Origin: Brevibacterium yomogidense
GTDB lineage: Bacteria > Actinomycetota > Actinomycetes > Actinomycetales > Brevibacteriaceae
Direction of reading: 5' to 3'
Assembly (NCBI RefSeq): GCF_900163715.1
Contig: NZ_FWFF01000003.1
Coordinates: 62,001-126,000 of the forward strand
DNA length: 64,000 nucleotides
The notes beneath the pieces are model-generated. The model did not search any database, was not told the DNA's origin, and saw only the letters and a list, made by a program, of their open reading frames with translations. Both the position numbers and the translations under genes were made by a program. This document shows, one piece after another, positions 52,057 through 60,387 of this stretch (its first letter is position 1; every line of letters begins with the position of its first letter).

Positions 52057-52614
52057 GTGACCGATGAGAAGCGTCCCCGGCTCACTGAGAGCCTGACCGG
52101 TGCGGAGCTGATGCGCTGGTACTGGCTCAAGGACGAGTTGGCTGACTTCGCCCGGCGGCTCGGCATCAGTCCGACCGGTGGCAAGGAACTGCTGACCCAG
52201 CGGATCGCCGCGAAGCTCGACAACACACCTTTCAGCGAGCCGCAGAGAACCAGGCGCACTGGCCGCACGCAGCTCACGGGCCAGCTGACGGTTGCGACGG
52301 TGATCCCCGTGGGACAGCGATGCAGCCAGGTCGTACGAGCGTGGTTCGTCGAGCAGGTCGGATCATCCTTCGGGTTCGATGCTGAGATGCGCGCATTCTT
52401 CGTTCGCGCCGACGGCACACAGACCATGCAGGACGCGCTCGACCATTACCGAGCAACGCGCGGGCAGGGAGCAAAGCCCATCGACGCGCAGTTCGAGTAC
52501 AACCGATTCACCCGAGCCTGGTACGCGGACAATCCCGCAGGGAGCCGCGAAGAGCTGCTCCGCGCCTGGCGGAGATACCGAGAGGGCCCGGTCGACCACC
52601 GTGGGCGAGCGTAG
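52057..52614 (+). CDS. SAP-like domain / DUF6434-like protein
   Basis: 185 aa. GTG at 52057 (or 52051) follows a GATAGG -10-like element by a few bases and lacks a Shine-Dalgarno sequence, so the mRNA may be leaderless. A SAP-like helix-extension-helix (LTGAELMRWYWLKDELADFARRLGI with TGGKELLTQRIAAKL) suggests DNA binding. The second half (TQTMQDALDHYRATR) matches the DUF6434 pattern. Function unknown. Confidence 0.65.
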   Translation: MTDEKRPRLTESLTGAELMRWYWLKDELADFARRLGISPTGGKELLTQRIAAKLDNTPFSEPQRTRRTGRTQLTGQLTVATVIPVGQRCSQVVRAWFVEQVGSSFGFDAEMRAFFVRADGTQTMQDALDHYRATRGQGAKPIDAQFEYNRFTRAWYADNPAGSREELLRAWRRYREGPVDHRGRA

Positions 52615-52710
52615 ACACGGCGGCGCTGCACCGTCGACGCTGCGCAGCCGGCATCACGTGATCAGATGAGGCCCCTTCGCGAACGCAGCGCCCGCGCCGG
52701 AGTGCGCTGA

Positions 52711-53238
52711 TCAGTCGTGGCGCTCGATGTACGGCAGCAGGCTCGACCCATCTCCCATCGAGTCCTGGCCGATGACGCCCAGCGATCCGTCCTGATGCAG
52801 GATCACGGCCTGGATGCCCTCGAGTGAGCCGTGCCCCGACTGGCGAGCGGCGGTGTGGACGTCGACCTCCGTGAGCCGGTGCCTGCGCAGGGCCTTGGCC
52901 TGCAGCTCTCCGCCGTAGTAGAGGAGGACCGGCGGCGAATCGAGGAAGCGGCGCATGAACCTCCACCGCGAGCGGCCGAACGCGAGCGCCCACTGCACGA
53001 CGACCAGGAGCACCAGCGCCACGATCGCCTGGGCGAGGCTGACGTCGACGGCGGTGACGGTGCGGCCGAACACCGACCCCAGGCTCACAGCGATGACGAA
53101 GTCCAGCGGCGTCATCTTCGCCATGGTGCGCGGCCCCGTCCCGCGCAGCATGATGACCAGCGTCAGGTAGCCGACACCGCCGATCAGCAGGGTGTGCCAG
53201 ATGGGTGACCAGCCGGTCCAGAAATAGCTCATATCCAT
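52711..53238 (-). CDS. DUF421 (YetF-like) membrane protein
   Basis: 175 aa. Three N-terminal helices with the conserved RGTGPRTMAKMTPLDFVIAVSLGS, then a soluble domain with PPVLLYYGGELQAKALRRHRLTEVDVHTAARQ. The family is linked to spore and stress membrane biology in firmicutes but has no defined activity. Alone on its strand; the end of the next gene lies 34 bases upstream. Confidence 0.88.
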   Translation of the reverse strand: MDMSYFWTGWSPIWHTLLIGGVGYLTLVIMLRGTGPRTMAKMTPLDFVIAVSLGSVFGRTVTAVDVSLAQAIVALVLLVVVQWALAFGRSRWRFMRRFLDSPPVLLYYGGELQAKALRRHRLTEVDVHTAARQSGHGSLEGIQAVILHQDGSLGVIGQDSMGDGSSLLPYIERHD

Positions 53239-53272
53239 GCGGCCATCCTGTCACCTGGGGACACGTCACCCT

Positions 53273-54010
53273 TCATCGGTCCCACGCGGTTCCCGGCGGT
53301 GCGGCGAGTGGAGTGGGACGGTATTCGAGGAGTTGGAGTCCCCCGTCGAAGGTCCGCGCCTCGAGGAGCTCGAGCGTGAAGTCCGCGAATCGCTCCCAGA
53401 TCCGCTCGAGTCCCGACCGGCCGGTGAGCACGGGGAAGAGAACGATGCGGAAGCGATCGACGAGTCCCGCCTGCATCAGCGACGAGGCGAGGCTGATGCT
53501 GCCGACCGTCGTCAGCGGGTCGGAAGACGTCCGCTTCAGGTCCTGGACGGCGGTCACCGCGTCGGTCGCGATGAGGCGCGAGTTCGGCCAGTCGAGCCGC
53601 TCCTCGAGGGTCGCGGAGAACACGATCTTCTCCGTGTCCGCCATCTGGGCGAAGCTGTCCCGCTCCTGCTGCGAGATATCGATCGTCTCCGCCTGCTGGG
53701 CCATGGCCGACATGAGCCGGTACGTGTTCGCGCCCATGAGCGACACCCGCGTGGGCTGCGCCTCCAGCCACTGGAGGTATTCGGGGCTCTCGAGCCCCCA
53801 CCAGCCGGGCCATCCGTCAGCAGCGGCGCAGCCGTCGAGGGAGAGGATGAAGTCGACGAGCAGTTCCTGCTCGTCACTGTCCGCGCCCGAGGCCCCGGTC
53901 GCCTGGTCGGCAGGTGTCGCCTGGCCGGCAGGTGTCCGCTGGGGTGCGCGCGTGTCGCCGGGGTGTGGATCAGTGGGGTTCGGATCGCCAGTGTGCGGGT
54001 GGGTGTCCAC
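53273..54010 (-). CDS. Dihydrofolate-reductase-fold (RibD C-terminal-like) protein
   Basis: 245 aa from GTG at 54010 with GAGGAC upstream. About 45 low-complexity residues rich in Pro, Thr and Ala (repeated TPAGQATPADQATG) precede the reductase-like fold: LVDFILSLDGCAAADGW, VSLMGANTYRLM, TTVGSISLASSLMQAGLVDRFRIVLFPVLTG. This subgroup is common in actinobacteria and uncharacterised. It is not the housekeeping DHFR. Confidence 0.82.
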   Translation of the reverse strand: MDTHPHTGDPNPTDPHPGDTRAPQRTPAGQATPADQATGASGADSDEQELLVDFILSLDGCAAADGWPGWWGLESPEYLQWLEAQPTRVSLMGANTYRLMSAMAQQAETIDISQQERDSFAQMADTEKIVFSATLEERLDWPNSRLIATDAVTAVQDLKRTSSDPLTTVGSISLASSLMQAGLVDRFRIVLFPVLTGRSGLERIWERFADFTLELLEARTFDGGLQLLEYRPTPLAAPPGTAWDR

Positions 54011-54060
54011 GATGCGTCCTCGTCGTCGAGAGATGGCCCGGGGGTCCCGGGGCACGTGTG

Positions 54061-54233
54061 GGGAACCGACGATACTCCCCTGCCGTCGGCCTGCCCATCG
54101 CGCTGAGCGTGCTCAACAGCACCGAGGTCGCGGTCCCCGCCGTCATCTACTCAATCCTGATATACGTCCTCGCCTCGGCCTTCGGCTTCGTGACCAGCCG
54201 CGAGACCCGCACCGCGGCCGGCAGGCGGACGTC
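54061..54233 (+). pseudogene. Remnant of a BASS/ACR3-type membrane transporter C-terminus
   Basis: One frame reads GLPIALSVLNSTEVAVPAV followed by IYSILIYVLASAFGFVTSR, a typical last helix of bile-acid:sodium symporter or ACR3-type transporters. No upstream part of such a protein exists in the window. The frame runs into unrelated sequence after about 54230. It looks like a deletion scar in the 250-base gap between two intact genes. Confidence 0.6.
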
Positions 54234-54263
54234 ATCGAAGACATTCTGCGTAGACTCGTCGCC

Positions 54264-54890
54264 ATGGGCATGAGCACCACTGCAGCGATCGCCGACTCCG
54301 TCCTCACTGATGCGCACCTGCACGCACTCGGGCTGGTGCCGCTGGGCACGGAGACCACCGTCGAATCAGTCGCACTCGCGCCCGAGGACAGGAGTGCGTG
54401 CGTGGTCCGAACCGATGCGGCGACGATCATCGTCGACGGCGGCGAGCAGCTGATGGCGCTCTTCGACGCGTCCGCGGTCGCGCTTCCGGGAACCGTGCAC
54501 GTCGCGGCCGCGGTCTCGAGCGTCGACTACAGCGCCTATCGAGTCTTCGTCGACGGGCAGTCGGTACGGCACCTGGAGCACGAGGACGGAGAGGTCACAG
54601 TCGACGAGGGCGATGCGTCCCCCGCCGAGGACGTCTTCCGACTTCCCAGTGAGGACGAGGAACTCGAGGGGGAGATCGACGGGGACATCCTCATCCAGAG
54701 CCTTCCTCAGCTGGCGGGGTTCCCCGTCGACATCTTCACGCTGACCGGTGCCGCTTACGCGGCGGCAGACAGCGGAGACACTGCGGATGACAGCGCAGGC
54801 GACAGCGCGGGCCCGAACACGTCAGGCTCCGAACAGCACGATCCGAAGTCCCGGAAACGGGGGTTCTTCGGGCGGCTGTTCGGAGCCTGA
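54264..54890 (+). CDS. Hypothetical acidic protein
   Basis: 208 aa from ATG at 54264. The N-terminal part is an alternating-strand domain (LHALGLVPLGTETTVESVALAPEDRSACVVRTDAATIIVDGG), the C-terminal part is very acidic and ends in a basic, aromatic tail SRKRGFFGRLFGA. The tail is like short membrane- or partner-binding peptides. No family recognised. Confidence 0.6.
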   Translation: MGMSTTAAIADSVLTDAHLHALGLVPLGTETTVESVALAPEDRSACVVRTDAATIIVDGGEQLMALFDASAVALPGTVHVAAAVSSVDYSAYRVFVDGQSVRHLEHEDGEVTVDEGDASPAEDVFRLPSEDEELEGEIDGDILIQSLPQLAGFPVDIFTLTGAAYAAADSGDTADDSAGDSAGPNTSGSEQHDPKSRKRGFFGRLFGA

Positions 54891-54928
54891 GTCTGGTTCG
54901 TCGGTCTGCTGCGGGTCAGCCCGCAGGG

Positions 54929-55369
54929 TCAGGCCGTGAGCACGTACCGCAGAGTCTCCACGACCTGGTCGGTGGTCGTGCACCACGCCTGAGCCCCCGC
55001 GTCGACCTCCTTGAGGGGGTGGACGATGTCCGCGTCGTGGAGAGTCACGTAGGGCTTGGCGAGCGCCGAGCAGTAGCCGGCGTCGAAGGCGGCATTCCAC
55101 TGCTTGTACTTGTCGCCGAACCGGACCACCACGAGGTCCGCCTGCTCGATCAGCGTGCGCGTGCGGATCGCGTTGACCTTGGATGACTGGTGATCCCGCC
55201 AGAACTGGCTGTCGTTCTCGCCCAGGTGGTCGCCGGCGGCATCGCTAGCAGGGTGGTCGGTCACCGGCGCGGTGAAGACGATGTCCAGGTCGGCAGCCTC
55301 AGCTCCGCGCTGGATCTCGTCGCGCCAATCGGTGTGGATCTCGCCGGAAAGATAGACGAAAAAGCTCAT
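54929..55369 (-). CDS. YtoQ-family protein
   Basis: 146 aa. Starts MSFFVYLSGEIHTDWRDEI, then APVTDHPASD and FWRDHQSSKVNAIRTRTLI, the YtoQ pattern. It resembles nucleoside 2-deoxyribosyltransferase-like folds; biochemical role not established. Its length is normal and its start matches the family. It marks the left edge of the accessory island. Confidence 0.88.
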   Translation of the reverse strand: MSFFVYLSGEIHTDWRDEIQRGAEAADLDIVFTAPVTDHPASDAAGDHLGENDSQFWRDHQSSKVNAIRTRTLIEQADLVVVRFGDKYKQWNAAFDAGYCSALAKPYVTLHDADIVHPLKEVDAGAQAWCTTTDQVVETLRYVLTA

Positions 55370-55614
55370 GGTCGGAGGCTCCTGTATGCGATGTGGTCGG
55401 ATCTGGCATGTTCTCTCTGGCTCACCATCCTAGTAGCTCGACGAAAAGTACCGGCGCCCGATACCGGCGGTGAAGACCCCCGACGTCACACTGCGGCGTC
55501 GACCCGGGTGCCTCGCACCGTCCTCAACACTGGGGTCCCATCGACGTCACACCCTCGAGCGCGAGCCCATCCGTGCGAAATCTCCCCCTGTTCGATTGAT
55601 CGCGGTTGCGTGCA

Positions 55615-55646
55615 CACTGATTCACGTACAGGTAGCCGAATCAGTG
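55615..55646. repeat. Inverted repeat in the degraded stretch
   Basis: CACTGATTC (55615-55623) and GAATCAGTG (55638-55646) are perfect 9-base arms around a 14-base loop. Could be an old element terminus or terminator. Confidence 0.5.
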
Positions 55647-55699
55647 AGGAGTTCAGGGGTGGTCAGCCGCCTGGCCCGGCCACATTCCAGCCCGCGGGA

Positions 55700-55732
55700 C
55701 TACACGTTGAAGCGAAACTCCACCACGTTCCG
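55700..55732 (-). repeat. 33-bp coding repeat, copy 1 (C-terminus of a lost protein)
   Basis: Read on the minus strand, the codons give RNVVEFRFNV then TAG. The copy at 58606-58638 has 30 of 33 identical bases and the same peptide, all differences being silent third positions. The parent gene is not recognised. Confidence 0.75.
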
Positions 55733-56088
55733 TAGCCGAATAACCTCGGGTCTCAGCGGCTCACCCCGCGACCGACTCACGCCGCTCGTGGTCCTGCATC
55801 ACCCGTCTAAGGGGCTGCCGCACCGATAGGTGACATTTGATCTGGCTTGCTCGAAGGGTCGCCTGGAAGATGTGCACCATGCCCGCTCTGCACCCCAGGA
55901 GGTCCGCGACGATCTCATCCGGCGTGGCCCGCTCTCGTGAAGACTGCGTACCGGTGATCTCGTAGGGCTCCTGCCCGGCACCCCGACCGGGAAAACGATC
56001 GCCGCCTGAACGGTGGACGGGATCGGCATCGTCGAACTCGCACGTCGGAACGGCGAAGGAAGGGATGTATGAATACCGCGCGACCGGG

Positions 56089-56878
56089 TCAGCGCTGGTC
56101 GTTGAGGAATTCCGTGAGTATGGCGTTGAATGCCTCCGGTTGGCATAGGGGTGTGGGGTCGTTGGAGTCGGCGACGCGGATCAGATGTGTGCAGGGTACG
56201 GCACGTTGGAGTTCTTCCATGAAGGCAATCGATCGTGGCCAGGAGTCCTCGCCGACGACACCGAGGATCGGGTACGTCGCGGCATTGAGTGCGGGTGGAT
56301 AGTTGACGAGATTGATCGCCCACCGGCTCTTGAGAGCGTCGAGCGGTCTCAGCCTCGTCACGGCTTTGGAGAGATAGTCGGCCGCGTGCGGCCACCGGCG
56401 ATACTGATCTCGCATGATGCGAGACAGGGCGGCAGGTGGCATGAGATTGGAGATCGAGCCAGCGTAGACCGACGCGAGCCACAGTGCCTTGCCGAGAGAA
56501 GTGGGGCGGGTGTCGCTGTACGAGTCGATGACGGCCAGCCGCTCCACCCGCCCCGGATAACATGCGGCGAAGTGCTGGGCGATGACGCCGCCGAAGCTGA
56601 CTCCGCAGATCGTCGCACGCTCTTCCCCGAGGTGGTTGAGCAACTGTGCGATGTCATGGGTGATCTGATCGCGCACCCGCCGCCAGCCCCGGATTGGTCC
56701 GGACTGGCCGACGCCCCGAGCATCGAGAACGATTACTCGGTGGTCCCGAGAGAATCGCTCGATCTGAGCTGACCACATGCCGGTTCCAGCGCTGATGGCG
56801 TGAATGAGGACTAAGGGGGCGACCCTGGCCGTGGGTCTCGTAGTAGATCTGCGCACCCTGGGTGTCCAAAACCGGCAT
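56089..56878 (-). pseudogene. Alpha/beta hydrolase, frameshifted near the N-terminus
   Basis: The natural start is ATG at 56878 (MPVLDTQGAQIYYETHGQG), but the following APLVLIHAISAGTGMW is in another frame; the shift falls at a run of five C on the coding strand (56815-56819). From there the hydrolase is complete: GVSFGGV nucleophile elbow, VVGEDSWP acid region. A downstream in-frame ATG could still give a protein of about 255 residues. A true mutation or a homopolymer sequencing error are both possible. Confidence 0.75.
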
Positions 56879-57003
56879 CAGCGTGCGGCTCCCTCTTCGT
56901 CGGCGGCAGACCTCGCCGCGTCTAGCTGGTGCGAGTCAGTGTAGAGGCCGTGGGTGCACAGCTCCATCAGCGGAACTGAAGCGCCCTGGGTTTCGTTCCG
57001 CGG

Positions 57004-57360
57004 TTAGACGGTCGCGGACGCGGTCGTCTTTGGGTGAATGTAGGACGCTTCGATCTCGGCCAGGGTGCGATAGCCGAGTGCTTCGTGGAGCCGCTTCGTG
57101 TTCCACCAGTTGACCCAGTTCAGAGTCGCGATTTCGACCGTAGTCACGGTCGGCCAAGTGCGGTGACGGTGGATCAGCTCGGCCTTGTAGAGGCCGTTGA
57201 CGGTCTCAGCCAGGGCGTTGACGCTCCTCTCGCCGACAGTGCCGACGGATGGCTGATCAACTCGTCCGAGTAGGCCAACGAGACGCCTTGACTGCCGCGG
57301 TCGCTGTGATGGACCAGGCCGCCGCTGGAGGCCTCGGCGCGGGTGCTCAGCAGCGTTGTC
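57004..57360 (-). mobile_element. IS3-family transposase remnant
   Basis: Minus-strand translation gives the C-terminal part of the IS3 OrfB integrase domain: GLVHHSDRGSQGVSLAYSDE, then VNALAETVNGLYKAELIHR and WWNTKRLHEALGYRTLAEIEA, ending at TAA. A frameshift near 57243 separates the first block from the others, and the first two-thirds of the gene are missing. The catalytic Glu region is present but the element cannot be active. Confidence 0.85.
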
Positions 57361-57362
57361 GC

Positions 57363-57653
57363 TCAGAAGTGCCGTGTCGGATCCATCCGTTGATGCAGGA
57401 TGCGCACGACGTCTACACCGTCAGCGCTCTCGAGGTAGAAGATCAGATGACTGCCGATGCCATACCGGCGGTACCCCTCACGAATCTCGTCGCAGGCCCG
57501 CCCGCGTTGCGGGTCGACCGCGATCCGTTCGACCGCGGCCCTGATCTCGGAGATGTAAGTCTCGGCTTGATTCTCGTCCCAGCGCTCGTGCGTGAAGTCC
57601 CAAATCGAGGAAAGGTCGCGTTGTGCAGCCGGCGTAAGGCGGTAGTTCGTCAT
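57363..57653 (-). CDS. parE: ParE/RelE-type toxin
   Basis: 96 aa. The ParE fold is shown by MTNYRLTPAAQRDLSSIWDFT, then YISEIRAAVERIAVDPQRGRACDEIREGYRRY and HLIFYLESADGVDVVRILHQRMDP. ParE toxins usually poison DNA gyrase; RelE-like relatives cut mRNA, so the target is inferred. ATG overlaps the antitoxin stop by 4 bases. The pair is intact. Confidence 0.9.
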   Translation of the reverse strand: MTNYRLTPAAQRDLSSIWDFTHERWDENQAETYISEIRAAVERIAVDPQRGRACDEIREGYRRYGIGSHLIFYLESADGVDVVRILHQRMDPTRHF

Positions 57654-57883
57654 GACCTCTTCGACGCAACAAAGGCGTCGAAGTCGAAAAGCTCCGGCGT
57701 GCCGCTCTCTTCACCCGCGATGAGCGCGCCTCTGAGCGCCGCCATTTGCATCTCGTGGTCCTCCAGCAACCGAAGGCCAGCACGGACGACCTCACTGGCG
57801 GACCGATATCGCCCCGCCTCCACTTCCCGGGACAGGAAACTTGCGAAGTGGTCATCCAGACTGATCGAAGTGTTCTGAGCCAT
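57650..57883 (-). CDS. parD: ParD-type antitoxin
   Basis: 77 aa. The N-terminal ribbon-helix-helix (NTSISLDDHFASFLSREVEAGRYRSASEVVRAGLRLLEDHE) binds DNA; the acidic C-terminus (ESGTPELFDFDAFVASK) neutralises the toxin. It is first in the operon and probably represses it through the palindrome 11 bases upstream. Confidence 0.9.
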   Translation of the reverse strand: MAQNTSISLDDHFASFLSREVEAGRYRSASEVVRAGLRLLEDHEMQMAALRGALIAGEESGTPELFDFDAFVASKRS

Positions 57884-57893
57884 ACGAACAGAT

Positions 57894-57908
57894 TACCAAA
57901 GATTGGTA
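57894..57908 (-). promoter_or_regulatory. Likely ParD operator
   Basis: TACCAAAGATTGGTA is a perfect palindrome with 6-base arms, ending 11 bases upstream of the parD ATG. The short distance leaves no room for a normal leader and suggests an autoregulated, near-leaderless transcript. Confidence 0.65.
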
Positions 57909-57933
57909 GTTTGGCGTAACGCCGAAACCGCCC

Positions 57934-58038
57934 CGTGCCTGAAGCTCTGCGGCCGTCGCCAGCGAAGCGTTGCGCCACGTCCGGTGCACCTCGTCGCCGC
58001 CATTGACTGCGCCCACAACGACATCACGCTCAGGTCGA
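57934..58038 (-). pseudogene. Fragment of a second copy of the small kinase
   Basis: Minus-strand frame RPERDVVVGAVNGGDEVHRTWRNASLATAAEL repeats the kinase segment DVVVDAVNHSEEARQTWRTAASRTEA of the intact-framed gene that ends at 58030. Neither N- nor C-terminal kinase parts accompany it, so it is a decayed duplicate. Confidence 0.65.
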
Positions 58039-58458
58039 GTCGTGGCGCCCGATGATCGCGTCCGCGACCTCGTCCGCGGTCCACGCCGCCGTGTCGAGCT
58101 CCAGGACGTCGTCGGACCACGCGGCGTAGTCAGCGCGGCGGCGCAGCACGTCCGCCCAGGCCGGCTCGCCGACATGAGCGAGACCGCGGTCCCTGCTGTG
58201 GAGCCGTCCTTCATGCTCCCGAGCGTCGGAGAGCATGAGATACACGAACCCGAGCAGCGCCTCCGTTCGTGAGGCCGCCGTCCGCCAGGTCTGCCGAGCC
58301 TCTTCGCTGTGGTTCACCGCATCAACGACGACATCGTGGTCGAGCCGGAGATTCTGCTCCGCGATCGCTCGGGACACCTCATACGCCGCGACGGTCACGG
58401 CAACGCTGGTCTTCCCGACACCGGGAGGCCCAGAGATCACGAGGAGATGCCCGGTCAC
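58030..58458 (-). CDS. Small P-loop kinase-like AAA protein, internally shortened
   Basis: 142 aa from GTG at 58458, overlapping the HigA remnant stop (GTGA). Walker A ISGPPGVGKTSVA is followed almost at once by YEVSRAIAEQNLRLDHDVVVDAVN. In related small kinases about 25-30 residues (a substrate-binding helix) normally lie between these blocks, so a deletion is likely. The C-terminal WADVLRRRADYAAW fits the family. Activity is doubtful. Confidence 0.6.
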   Translation of the reverse strand: MTGHLLVISGPPGVGKTSVAVTVAAYEVSRAIAEQNLRLDHDVVVDAVNHSEEARQTWRTAASRTEALLGFVYLMLSDAREHEGRLHSRDRGLAHVGEPAWADVLRRRADYAAWSDDVLELDTAAWTADEVADAIIGRHDST

Positions 58459-58595
58459 GCGATTTTCAGCGGCATGATCGACCCGATCCGATCCCCCGCG
58501 AGGCCCTCCGCGCGGTCGAGCTCGTAGTGGCTCTGCAGGTTGATCCAGAACTCGGCCGACGTGCCGAAGTACTTCGCCAGAATATAACGAGGATC
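58455..58595 (-). pseudogene. HigA antitoxin C-terminal remnant
   Basis: The minus strand encodes DPRYILAKYFGTSAEFWINL then QSHYELDRAEGLAG to a TGA stop, the last third of HigA-type XRE antitoxins. The helix-turn-helix and any HigB toxin are missing. The stop overlaps the kinase GTG by 4 bases, which suggests a rearrangement joined them. Confidence 0.75.
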
Positions 58596-58605
58596 GTCAA
58601 TAACG

Positions 58606-58638
58606 CTAGACGTTAAAGCGGAACTCCACCACGTTCCG
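58606..58638 (-). repeat. 33-bp coding repeat, copy 2
   Basis: Encodes RNVVEFRFNV then TAG on the minus strand, as at 55700-55732. An in-frame stop lies eight codons upstream, so only the tail survives here. Confidence 0.75.
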
Positions 58639-58864
58639 ATGATTTCGGAACCTTTGACGCTAAGGCTGTTCCAAGTCGGCAGAGTACCGCCTGAACTGGG
58701 GTTTTAGTGCGAGGAGGCGCTGCGCGGAGGGCAACCTGCGCCACTTGGAGCGCCTGAAGGCAGCCTAGCAGCCAGGGTCGCGGAAGAGTTGCGAGGGGGC
58801 CAGCAGACGCGCCATTCGACAGGTTAGCGCGCCTACACAACTCCCCATATCTCCAATGCCGAGA

Positions 58865-59041
58865 TTAAAGGTTCGGCCTACCGCCAACGCTGATCCAGTA
58901 CGGACACTCGCCATCGTGGTTCCCGCAGTCGCACGCGTGAGGACCCTCGTGGTGGTGCCAGCCGCCGAAGCGACCAAGCTCCTCAGACCAGTGCTCACAG
59001 CGGATGACCTTCGGCGCGCGCTTGGTGTCATCAGTAGACAT
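58865..59041 (-). CDS. Small Cys/His-rich protein, 58 aa (putative)
   Basis: ATG at 59041 gives MSTDDTKRAPKVIRCEHW, then GGWHHHEGPHACDCGNHDGECPYW. Four Cys and five His in about 30 residues look like a metal-binding knuckle. No clear ribosome-binding site. Possibly phage- or island-encoded; no family recognised. Confidence 0.4.
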   Translation of the reverse strand: MSTDDTKRAPKVIRCEHWSEELGRFGGWHHHEGPHACDCGNHDGECPYWISVGGRPNL

Positions 59042-59253
59042 GGGTCCATGATCCCACGCCGCGCCGCCGGGACTGCCGGCGCAGTAGCGCCCACCCATGC
59101 TCCGCAACGACAGTCATCGGCGACGCTGGCGCTGACACGGTGGGGGTAACGGACCGATAGCTCTTGAGGGTCAGTGCCTAACCATATGATTGGGACAAGG
59201 TCACTCGCACCTGGCCTGCCGCCGCTGACCGCCACTCGGGGAGGAGCATCACC

Positions 59254-60387
59254 ATGGCACGCGCACCCATCAACGGGGCCACGCTGACTTGGGCGCGCTC
59301 CGTCATGCACCTGGATGCCCAGGACGTGGCCAGCGCCGCTGGCACAACCCTCGAACGAACACTTGCATTTGAGTCCGGCGACGAGCAGCCGACCCTGAAG
59401 CAGCTAGAGAAGATTGCTAAGAAGTTGGACCGGACAATGGCCTTCTTCTTCGCTCCTCCGCCAGCGTCCACGGACGTTCCACAGACCCCTGACTTTCGTG
59501 GGCGTGGAGCGGAACCCCTCCCACCCCTTCTGGCGCGCGAGATGCGTCGCGCGGAGCAGCACCGCGACACAGTGCTAGACCTCCAGGGAGCGCCGGAGCA
59601 GACGGCCCGAGTGGGTTCCATCACTTGGGGCACTTACCGCAAGCGTGCCAGCGAGCTCCGCGCCTATCTCGGTCTCCGCGAAGAGTTTGTACCCCCCGAG
59701 AATGGCCAGAACCAGGTACTGAACTTTTGGAGAGGACTGCTGGAGCACCATGGCTACCTCGTATTCCAGACGACCAAGGTTCCTCTCAGCACATTCCGAG
59801 GCCTGTCCATTCAGCACGATTCCTTGCCAGTAATCATCCTTAATGGATCCGATTCCAACAACGGCAAGGTGTTCACCCTCTTCCACGAGGTCGCACACCT
59901 TGCCAACAAAACCAGCGGCCTGTGCGATCTGGATGAGGATGTGAATGAAGAGGCAATCGCCAATGCGTTCGCAGCGAACTTCCTCATGCCCTACAAGCAG
60001 GTCACGGCGTTGGTAAAGACACTGGATGGAGAGCCCAGCGACCTAGCATCCAAGGTAGCGGCGCGCTTCAAGGTCAGCTACCTGGCCGCAGGCATCCGTC
60101 TCCGGACATTGGATGTAATTGATGACGACGATTTGGAATCCATCTGGCGGGAGAGTGACGCAGTCTGGGCCAAGAGTCGAGCGGACCAGAAGGCAAAGAC
60201 CGGCGGGCCCGCCCCCTGGCGCGTGCGTTACCGAGACCTTGGCAGCACATATATCGGCACCGTGGCGCGCGCCGTGGAGGACTCCCGAGTTGACTGGATG
60301 GATGCCAGTTACCTCCTGAACGCACGGATTCCCATGGTCAGACAGATGTTTGAGGAGTATTACCGGACCGAGGGGAGCAGCCAGTGA
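59254..60387 (+). CDS. ImmA/IrrE-type metallopeptidase with XRE-like N-terminus
   Basis: 377 aa; ATG 59254 follows GGGGAGGAG. The N-terminal 65 residues look like a helix-turn-helix (DAQDVASAAGTTLERTLAFESGDEQPTLKQLEKIAKKLDR). The Zn-peptidase motif HEVAH is at 211-215, in VFTLFHEVAHLANK, with the downstream Glu in NEEAIANAFAANFLMP. ImmA proteins cleave cognate repressors or antitoxins. It overlaps a DUF4411 gene by 4 bases, and the two are probably one functional pair. Confidence 0.88.
   Translation: MARAPINGATLTWARSVMHLDAQDVASAAGTTLERTLAFESGDEQPTLKQLEKIAKKLDRTMAFFFAPPPASTDVPQTPDFRGRGAEPLPPLLAREMRRAEQHRDTVLDLQGAPEQTARVGSITWGTYRKRASELRAYLGLREEFVPPENGQNQVLNFWRGLLEHHGYLVFQTTKVPLSTFRGLSIQHDSLPVIILNGSDSNNGKVFTLFHEVAHLANKTSGLCDLDEDVNEEAIANAFAANFLMPYKQVTALVKTLDGEPSDLASKVAARFKVSYLAAGIRLRTLDVIDDDDLESIWRESDAVWAKSRADQKAKTGGPAPWRVRYRDLGSTYIGTVARAVEDSRVDWMDASYLLNARIPMVRQMFEEYYRTEGSSQ

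Larger units (their letters stand above)
55370..56088. other. Gene-poor stretch of degraded sequence
   Basis: 719 bases without an intact gene. It holds a hairpin (55615-55646), one copy of a 33-bp repeat whose minus strand ends a lost reading frame (55700-55732), and scattered short coding-like fragments near 55850-56010 that I could not assign. It looks like decayed mobile or accessory DNA. Confidence 0.6.

Noticed and set aside
55960..56010. Walker-A-like reading LLPGTPTGKTIAA on the plus strand, suggestive of an IstB-type ATPase
   Set aside because: The phosphate loop is imperfect and stops lie close on both sides; too little remains to call a transposition gene.
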